DNA from: Thelonectria olida
Lineage: Eukaryota > Ascomycota > Sordariomycetes > Hypocreales > Nectriaceae
Reading direction: 5' to 3'
Length of the DNA stretch: 64,000 nt
Assembly (NCBI GenBank): GCA_020736575.1
Contig: JAGPYM010000006.1
Coordinates: 1,178,001 to 1,242,000, forward strand
Shown: positions 57,020 to 64,000 of the stretch, one piece after another
Layout of the letters: each line of letters begins with the position of its first letter
Numbering within the stretch: the first letter of the stretch is position 1
Notes under the pieces: generated by a model
Told to the model about the DNA's origin: nothing
Seen by the model: only the letters and a program-made list of their open reading frames with translations
Database searches by the model: none
Translations under genes and position numbers: made by a program

Positions 57020-59248
57020 TCAGTCAATCTCCAGCCGCAGCGCATCGTACTGCACATACACCGACGCAGGCAGCACGGCAGACTCGTAGTCGACGGCGTT
57101 ATACGGCAGGCTCAGCACAATCTCATTCTCGCCCTTCCTCAGTAGATCGACATCGAAAACAAACTTGTGGTCGATGTTGTAGCAGATGACTGCCGACCGA
57201 ACGGCGCAAGAACTGCTGTGGTGGTATCTGCATCCCCATGTCGTCAGCCAGAGTCATCAAAGCCATATCAAGATGTCGACTTACGGAATCACCCACGGCT
57301 TCAGGTCTTTCCCATTCACATTGACCGTGTACGCAAGGTTGGAGTGCGGCTCCGACGCATTGTACACGTCCGTGTTGCCCGCCGCCGTCTTCGCGCCCGC
57401 CAGCTGCACCGTAAACGTCGCCTTGTCCTTCTTGCGGATCTGCGAGTCCTTGAGGTCAAACGCAATCGTCCAGTTGTTGACGTCGCCGGTGCCCACGTAG
57501 GCCTCGGGCCGGTTGTAGTTTGCGCGTCCGCCAAACACGCTCCAGTGGACGTAGTTGAGGTCCTTTGCCGCGTCGCTCTCGCCGACCTTGAAGCGCACGC
57601 CGTCGGGGAAGTCGGCCACGTAGTCGTACGCCGCCCAGTAGATGCGGTACTCTTCCGGCTGGCGCGCGTGCTCCGTGTCGCGCTGGTAGCCGTGGAGGTA
57701 CTCGCCCGAGGACTTGTCGGGCGTGCCGATGCGCCAGAGCTCCTTGCCGGCCGACTCCTCCTTCCAGGTGACTTTGCTGGTCTGCGTCTTTCCCGAGCTG
57801 ATCTTGATCTTGTCTTGCGTGTATTGGCCAAAGACGCCATCGGCGTAGATGGTCAAGCGATACGTGCCCGCCTTGACCATTGGGATGCTGGCTTGCCCGT
57901 TCTTGTCGAGCTCTGCCCAGTACTGATATGCCTTGGTGTCGAAGACGTTATCCTGGAAGTCCACGCCGTCCTGAGCAAGAACGGCAATGGCTTTGTCGGC
58001 CTTCTTGGGGATGCTCGCTTTCAGCTTGAAAGTGCCGCGCTTCTTCGATGTCACGTAATTGGGGACGTGCTCTGCAATTGAGTCGTAGAAGTCGGCGTTC
58101 CACTCGGGGTCTGCGTACTGCGCGGCGTCGGCGTGTGCCGTGAGGATATCGGTGCCCGCGTCGAAGCTGTTAAAGTGGAAGTATTGCTATTGACTTGTTA
58201 GAGGAGTCTTTTATCGGGCGCTGAGAAGAACGTACGGGTCCGAAAGTTCGATCGAATCCGTTGGTGATGTTGGGCTATCGTCATCAGCAATCGCTCTGTG
58301 AAGTGGTACATGTCTGTGTTATTTACTGTCTGATCACCATGGTGGTTAGAGCTGATGTAGTTATAAACGATGCCATCTACGGTGAGATCTGAATGCAGAG
58401 GGCCTCCGAAGTAGGTGTCTTTGGTGTTCATGACCATCCATGCTCCGTACGTGGTGTTGTCCTTGGTCGTCGAGCCGTCGGCGAACCTATCAGGGGAAAG
58501 TCAGCCATTTTCTTTTTGTCTCGCCCAGCTGCTGTACTTGCATTCCATAGGCAGTAACATCTCTCCAGGTGTCCTGAAACGTGTACTTGGTAAAGTAGTC
58601 CGATTCCTGCTGGACGTAGGCATCGTCGGGTGTGTTGCCCATGTACCACGTCGCGTCTTGCACCACGACCTGCTTTGCCTTGGCCGCAGTGCCAGGAAGC
58701 GGCGCATAGTGGCCCTCGTTGGTGAGGAGATGAGTCCAGATGTTGCTGTTCGGCCGGAACAAGGTTCTCAGTTCTTGCAAGTTGCGCAAGAATGGCGTCG
58801 TCTCGTTGTGATAGGCGACTCTGCTAAAGGTGTGCAAGCCCGTCTCCCCGTCTCGAAGGAACCAGTACTGCTGCAGAACCTGGCCCGTCTGGGCGTAGGT
58901 ATCGGACATCATGACTCCGCCATAGGCGGTGCCCGTGGAATCCTTGCCCTTGAACAGCTTGTAGCTGGGGCTGACGGATCCAGGCGTCCAGAATCCGCTC
59001 GGGGTGCAGTAGCAGTCCAGGTAAGGCCCCAGACCGGTGCTTCCTGATCGCGTCCCCAGAAGATTCTGCCCGTCGAGCGAGAGGGTGACGATGGCACCGC
59101 TCGCCTTCTCCACAGCAGCATAGAGGCGGTCGTTGGAGATGACGAGTGCAGTGTCAGTCTCGTTGGCGACCAGCTTGGCGACGGCCAATTGCGGCGTCTG
59201 GAGTAGCGAAAGGAGAGCAGCGGCTCCGGAGAGCTTGGGGAACTTCAT
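57020..59248 (-). CDS. Secreted rhamnogalacturonan lyase (polysaccharide lyase family 4)
   Basis: Cleaves the rhamnogalacturonan I backbone of pectin by beta-elimination, extracellularly. Five exons: 59248-58542, 58486-58327, 58274-58236, 58186-57285 and 57227-57020; 671 residues. The first intron (58487-58541) has a GC donor (GCAAGT), which is needed to keep frame YGM|FADGSTT; the others are GT-AG. A signal peptide, MKFPKLSGAAALLSLLQTPQ, is present. Family blocks are LVISNDRLYAAVEK, GLGPYLDCYC, ITNGFDRTFGPQYFHFN, KAGTYRLTIYADGVFGQY (middle beta-sandwich) and VHWSVFGGRANYN with the end YVQYDALRLEID (C-terminal carbohydrate-binding-like domain). Three-domain length is normal. Its presence fits a plant-degrading or plant-associated lifestyle. 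Confidence 0.93.
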
Positions 59249-59981
59249 CTTTGAGGAGTCGAGAGAGCTTCAGAGCTGCCGATCAGCAAAACTCATGTTG
59301 CATCCCGAGCATCATCTTATAACTGATAAGTCGTCGGCCATGGCACGAACCCAACCCCACAGCCCGCCCCCATCGTGGATTGTGGGGGAATTGAGCAAAA
59401 ACAGCTGCTCGTCAACTGTTTTCCATGGAGAAGCTCGTGAGTTTCCCCGTGGGGAGACGCCGATCGGCTCAGTCTTAGCTTGGACGGTGAAGACAAATTT
59501 GGGGGGGTTCACCGGTGAAACTCGGCACGTCGGGGAAAAACTGACCGAAGCTACCGGGATCACCAGAATGCCATCACGGACATGGAGACAGAAGCGGAAT
59601 GAAAGGGGGAGAAAGGGGAAAACTCTGGTGGCACGGTCCCCGCGATGATGGGCTGCACACGTCGTCATGGTTCCTCGACGTTACTGTGGTTGGCCGACCC
59701 CGCAGCTTGGCCAAACTGGTCATGTCGTGTGGTGTTGATGCCGAGTCGTTGAGATATCCCACGTATAGCACTGTTCCTGAGCATGGGTACTACAATAGCA
59801 CAATACCTTCTCCTTTTCCTTGCAAGACTGTCATGTGGGCAATTGATACAATTGTAATCCTTTTCGAATACCCAAGGGAGCGGTCCGCCCAGAATATCCC
59901 ATAGCTAGCAAAGACTTGATTATTGACGCCCTGAAGCCCAATCTATTCATTACACACAAACATACCCCGCCGTGTCCCCTA
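59249..59981. other. Intergenic, no supported gene (0.7 kb)
   Basis: Promoter side of the lyase gene and 3' side of the splicing factor. No coding feature. Confidence 0.6.
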
Positions 59982-61796
59982 TTAGTCCTCATCATCACTC
60001 TCAACGCGCGGTCGCTTTGATTGCCGACTGTCCTCCTCCTGCAACCCGTAGCCTCGCTTTGAAGACGAGTTCTGGTCCACCTCCGACAGGAACTTGTCCA
60101 CGTTGAAAGGGTCTGCCGCCTCCTTCTCAAATTGTACCGGCCCCTCACGCGCCTGTGACTTTTCTGTTAGTAGAGTTACATGTTGTTGGGAACTAAGTGA
60201 ACTGACCTCGGCATCGGCGGCGCCTTTGAAGGTGCCCTTGCCGAGCGCATCACCAAACCGACTGGTCTTCTGAATCTTGGACATCTCTCGGTCACCAGCC
60301 TCGGCATCGTCGTCATCGTCCATGTTAGCGCGAGGTCGATAGATGCTGCTGATTGCGTCTTGCGCTGCGAACAAGGGCTTGTCATAGGGGTTGTCCTCGT
60401 TGAAACCGCTGTCAAATCCGCTCGACTGGTTAAAAAGTCGAGAGTCGTACATTGTCTCCTTTGACTGCGTAGGCTTCGCCACGCCAAGGGCGACCCTCTC
60501 GGAAATGTCTCTGTTCTGCTCCCGCGCCATGACCTGAGCACGACGCTCAGCACCCATGCGGCCTTGTCGTAGTTTTCGCTCCTCCTCTCGGTGTTTTTCC
60601 TTTCGAGCCTTGATTCGCTCTCTTGTTTCTGAGTCGTCGCTGTCAGATGCATCCGATCCAGAGTCGCTGTAGCTTCGTGATCGTGACCTCGAATCTCTCG
60701 AGTCTCTTGAGTCCCCAGAGTCGGAATCTCTTCGTCCACGGCGAGCGCCTGCACGATCTTCTCTGGCTTTTTGAGCCAGAGCGCGGAGGTTGTCTTCCTT
60801 CTGTTGCTTCTCCTTCTCTGCCAGTCTTTGCTGCATCATAGCTCGCTGCTGCACCTCCTCACGAGCATGCCGCTCAGCCATCTTGACAGCCTCCGCAAAT
60901 TGGGCATGTTTGTCACTGATAGCCAAATCCTGAATCCCTCTACCATCGGCTGCCAATCTCTTGTCCAATGGCACGGTAAAACCCTGGGGGTTCTTCCAGT
61001 TTGAGATTGGAGGAGGAATTCTCCACATCTCCTGGTCCTCCGCTGTGAGCTTTCGAGGGGGCGAGTGCATGACTGGTGGCGGTGGTGAAGGGGGGCCACG
61101 TGGGATCTTCTTGTGCTTGAACTTCGGGGGCTCCATGGGGTCGCGTTGTCGCTCAACAATCTTCATGATGCGGTCTTGCTTCTTGGAGTTGTCGCCCATG
61201 TGGTTGGATGGGGTATATCGCACAAAGGTAGGGTCTTTTCGCGTTCCGATATTGACATTCTTCGGCTTCTGAGCGGCTACCGCACCACTGACCAGAGATG
61301 CCAGGGCATTCTTGGTCCTCTCGGCTGTAGCCTCGACAGCTGCTTTATCCGGTCGTGAAAGATCGATCTCGCCCGCGTCGGCGCGTTGTTGTAAGGGAAT
61401 GAGTTCTTTGAATGAGGTGTGAACGATTCGCCCTTCGCCGTGTCCCTGCCTCGCGATGGCGTCGTATTTGACCTTGCCTTCGGAATCCACCTGGATCGCC
61501 AGCGCGTTGCTGGTCGTCGCGCCCTTCTTGCCCATGTCTAGGGGGTACTGGGCCACGGGAATCTCGGGGAAAGCTCCTCCATCGCCAAAATCTTCCTGCG
61601 ATCGCGGTCGCCAGCCTGATCGTTGGCCGTAGGCAGGAGGGCCAGAGCGCTTGAGGACGAGTTGCGTCTCGTCCAGCTGGCCAGGGCCAACTATGCGCGG
61701 GCCGCGCTGCTGCGCCCGCGCAGGAGGCTCCTCATCCTCGCCTGTGTATTTGGGCTTGGGAAGCGCAGCCTGAAGCGACCCGGCAATCGACGTCAT
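59982..61796 (-). CDS. PRP45: Pre-mRNA-processing protein 45 (SNW/SKIP family)
   Basis: Spliceosome component of the Prp19-associated complex; metazoan homologues also act as transcription cofactors. Start MTSIAGSLQAALPKPKYTGE at 61796. The SNW domain is at about residues 170-340: ALAIQVDSEGKVKYDAIARQ, RKDPTFVRYTP, ERQRDPMEPPKFKHKKIPRG, then PPPISNWKNPQGFTVPLDKR with LAADGRG. An RS-like and coiled, charged region (SRDSRDSRSRSRSYSDSGSD) follows, then MYDSRLFNQSSGFDSGFNED and a C-terminal EGPVQFEKEAADPFNVDKFL. A probable intron at 60153-60206 (54 nt, GTCAGT...CAG) separates DAE from AREGPVQ. It has no in-frame stop, so retention would add 18 residues. With removal the protein is about 586 residues. 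Confidence 0.94.
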   Translation of the reverse strand: MTSIAGSLQAALPKPKYTGEDEEPPARAQQRGPRIVGPGQLDETQLVLKRSGPPAYGQRSGWRPRSQEDFGDGGAFPEIPVAQYPLDMGKKGATTSNALAIQVDSEGKVKYDAIARQGHGEGRIVHTSFKELIPLQQRADAGEIDLSRPDKAAVEATAERTKNALASLVSGAVAAQKPKNVNIGTRKDPTFVRYTPSNHMGDNSKKQDRIMKIVERQRDPMEPPKFKHKKIPRGPPSPPPPVMHSPPRKLTAEDQEMWRIPPPISNWKNPQGFTVPLDKRLAADGRGIQDLAISDKHAQFAEAVKMAERHAREEVQQRAMMQQRLAEKEKQQKEDNLRALAQKAREDRAGARRGRRDSDSGDSRDSRDSRSRSRSYSDSGSDASDSDDSETRERIKARKEKHREEERKLRQGRMGAERRAQVMAREQNRDISERVALGVAKPTQSKETMYDSRLFNQSSGFDSGFNEDNPYDKPLFAAQDAISSIYRPRANMDDDDDAEAGDREMSKIQKTSRFGDALGKGTFKGAADAEVSSLSSQQHVTLLTEKSQAREGPVQFEKEAADPFNVDKFLSEVDQNSSSKRGYGLQEEDSRQSKRPRVESDDED

Positions 61797-62324
61797 TGTT
61801 GTTAGAATGGGTTGTAGGTGATTGAAGCTTGGAGGTTCACGGGCCTAAGTTAGAATTTCAAGAGGCTGCGCCCCCAATCAGGCTTAGCGCGGCATGCTCC
61901 ATCCGCGGCGCACGCGCTGTGCCAACTTGTATGCAAGTCGGCCATGCCTCAACCTCCCAAAAGCCGTTGAGAAACATAGAGGAGAATTTCAATGAATGGA
62001 GATGAAGAAATTATGCAGCAATCGTTATTAGTTTCTTTACTCGAACTAGGATCAAGGCTGAGCCGCGACAGCATCAGAATAGCGCATAATTAATACTTGA
62101 TAGCGTAGCTTCTATATAAAAGCACATCATGACAACATCATCCAGCATTGCTGATGAAAGATACTTCCCCGATTATCTTAGGGCCGAAACATACAACAGA
62201 CCCTCTACCATACCAAGGGCCAAGACTATGCTTCAATTGATTATACATAATGATCCCAATGCTAACCTCCTTTTGAACCTGCGCCTCGAAAAATCCAGAT
62301 CCAGCGTGGAATACATCTGTTCCT
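61797..62324. other. Intergenic region
   Basis: About 530 bp, no gene supported. AT-rich from about 61980. Confidence 0.6.
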
Positions 62325-63124
62325 TTACACGTAGCCCTTGCGCGCTCCCTAAGTCAAATGTCAGCACTGCATTCTCAACCACCACAATCAAAACGGAACT
62401 TACCTGGAAGAAGAACCTGACAACAAACACTTGTAGAGCACCCATACACACGATGAGCGCAATCTGAATCAAACTGAAGTTGACAATCCGGCCCTCGGTG
62501 CTATTGACCGTGGCGAAATTGCGGTTCTCACGAGTTCGGAAATACTTCTGGTTTCGAGAGATAGTAGAAAGCTGGCCGGAGATCTTGAAGATGGACTCCT
62601 CCAGAACGGAGGTCTGCTCGGGGGTCGTTCCTTGCTTCGAGGGGAGCTGGGCGCGCTGCTCGTTCTCGATCTAGGCGCAAAGTTAATAACCATCCAGAAA
62701 TAGTCAAGCCATGGTTGGCACTCACAGCAATCTCGAAGTCAACAAACTTCTCAGCGAAGGTACTCATCTCGTTGTCGAAGCAGAACGAGTACTCGCCCAC
62801 GGCGTTGGCAGAGAAGACAAAGTCACCCTGTCGCTCCTTCTGGCCATCCATGATGACCTTGCTATTGGGACCCTCGACAATGTAATCGACATCAAACGAA
62901 CCGCCAGATTGAACCTAAAGTCGAAGATAAGCTGGAGTCCTTGTACGTTTCGTTTTCTCGGGTAGGCTCACAGCAAAGTAAAAAGCGATCTTCTCGCCCT
63001 CCTTTTTGGTCGTGGCGTAAAAGCAAGCCTTCTCGTTGGCAGAGAGCTTGTAGGTGAGAGCAGTAGCGGTAACATCAGTCACCAAGCAGGCGACAAGCCC
63101 GGCGAACAATGTCGTGAGTCTCAT
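62325..63124 (-). CDS. p24 family ER-Golgi cargo receptor (emp24/gp25L)
   Basis: Type I membrane protein of COPII/COPI vesicles that sorts cargo between ER and Golgi. Exons 63124-62972, 62914-62726, 62670-62404 and 62348-62325; introns are GT-AG; 210 residues. Signal peptide MRLTTLFAGLVACLVTDVTA. GOLD domain: LSANEKACFYATTKKEGEKI, FAVQSGGSFDVDYIVEGPN, GEYSFCFDNEMSTFAEKFVD (two conserved Cys). Coiled-coil with ENEQRAQLPSKQGTTPEQ..SVLEESIFKISGQL, a helix IQIALIVCMGALQVFVVRFF, and the tail FFQGARKGYV carrying the FF and basic sorting signal. The sub-class is not settled; Erp-like members are closest by impression. Confidence 0.93.
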
Positions 63125-63732
63125 GGTCGATGTGTCGTTATCGCGTGCAGAACGGCTGGTTCAGGACAAGCTGTCGCCAAAGCCAAAGTGGATGTACATG
63201 TGTTAGGGGAGCGAGCGAACGGGCCACGACTGGGTTCGGCGCGGAATTTTGCAGCACCCGGCGGGAGAAGCTCCCTTAGCCTGAGGGGGTGGTTTAGGGG
63301 GGAAAGCATCAGCCACGCCTTGACAATCACAAGCTTCCCAACTTCCGCCAATCTGACGATACGGGATCTGCGCCACATTTAATTTGAGCAAACGCGTCAG
63401 AGACGTGATTCTGCACGTTTCAACGGCCAAGAAAGGGTAACCTCACACAGTGCCTAGGAAGGTACGTATTCTTGGTCTAGCGGATGACAGCTCCCCTCCT
63501 TTCAGCTGTCTCAACTTCAACTTTTATTTGTCTTGGACAAACACACAGTTTGTGTCGACATATCATGAGTCTGGCATGACGTCTTTATTCCAAGCTTCAT
63601 TTCACCACTTTCCTTAATCCACTCAATCTTGCTCTTTATTACAAGATTCGTCCTTATCTCCCGTCGCAATCTTAATTCTTGAAGCTCTCCCGTTCTCTTC
63701 TTTCGTCCCTGCCGGGAAGGCCAGCTTACGCC
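63125..63732. promoter_or_regulatory. Divergent upstream region of the p24 gene and the last gene
   Basis: 608 bp between two divergent starts, T/C-rich from about 63560 to 63710 on the plus strand. No coding stretch. Confidence 0.5.
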
Positions 63733-64000
63733 ATGGCATTCCAGACAACCACCGCAAAGGTGACTTCAGTCGCCTTGAGGATATGTACCCTTATCTTCTT
63801 CAGACTTGTTCGTAATCCGCAATCAATGCTTAAATTGAAATAAGCCGTCTAACGCAGTCGCATAGTTCCCCGTAAGCGTCCCGAGCTCTCCGATGTGCCT
63901 AGACATCCAATCCTAATCCAGAGAACAGGCGCATTTCCCGACGGTTGCGATCGCCCTCTTCGCAATCTACGTTCCGGCTTATTTTGCCAGCTACTTTGCC
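63733..64000 (+). CDS. Start of a gene cut by the window end, probable membrane protein
   Basis: ATG at 63733 gives MAFQTTTAK, followed by a possible GTGACT donor at 63760. A good acceptor (gagaacag, ending 63928) leads to an open frame to the end of the window, AHFPTVAIALFAIYVPAYFA, then SYFA, which is a hydrophobic segment. The intron would be 169 nt and may hide a small exon. Family is not recognised and the exact joints are uncertain. Confidence 0.4.

Overview
The window is chromosomal DNA of a filamentous ascomycete. Genes are split by many short GT-AG introns (about 50-70 nt), promoters are C/T-rich, and there is a GAL4-type Zn2Cys6 regulator, a PDR-type ABC transporter, a DUF3176-like membrane protein, fungal carbohydrate-active enzymes and fungal forms of housekeeping genes (Gep4, Tim22, Prp45, Orc2). 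Protein similarity points to Sordariomycetes, perhaps Hypocreales or Glomerellales; I cannot go further from sequence alone. There is no sign of prokaryotic or viral DNA, CRISPR, rRNA or tRNA.

Layout. 1-4 kb: 3' part of a SYG1/XPR1 phosphate exporter, then a convergent vacuolar aminopeptidase I (M18). 4.3-12.8 kb: a Zn2Cys6 transcription factor divergent from a full-length PDR ABC transporter, sharing a 0.7-kb promoter region; this looks like a regulator/efflux-pump pair. 13-19.5 kb: sparse accessory stretch with a small secreted protein, an F-box protein, a small Asn-rich gene and a decayed cysteine-rich secreted-protein gene. 19.6-22.4 kb: large F-box/ankyrin protein with an acidic tail. 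22.4-25.4 kb: no intact gene, but a Zn2Cys6-like relic. 25.4-35.9 kb: formate dehydrogenase, an orphan membrane protein, an LAT-type amino-acid transporter, a FAM32A-like protein and a Ser/Thr-rich surface protein. 35.9-40.7 kb: 4.8 kb with no gene I can support. 40.7-52.7 kb: dolichol kinase (frame-shifted in this sequence), a DUF3176-like protein, ORC2 and GEP4 (divergent), a disordered Pro/Gln-rich protein, TIM22. 53-64 kb: membrane-anchored GH16 glucanase, a small four-helix membrane protein, rhamnogalacturonan lyase (PL4), Prp45/SNW1, a p24 cargo receptor and the start of a gene cut by the window end.

The genes do not form one pathway; most are housekeeping genes in a conserved eukaryotic layout. 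The linked sets are the TF/ABC transporter pair and the ORC2/GEP4 bidirectional promoter. Two cell-wall polysaccharide enzymes (GH16 and PL4) lie within 6 kb. The most notable observations are the 2-nt frame disruption in dolichol kinase at a CT repeat, the secreted-protein pseudogene at 18.3-18.7 kb, the Zn2Cys6 relic at 23.6 kb, and several unusual introns (GC-AG in the lyase, a one-codon first exon in formate dehydrogenase, and stop-free multiple-of-three introns). I did not find a convincing new multi-gene system.
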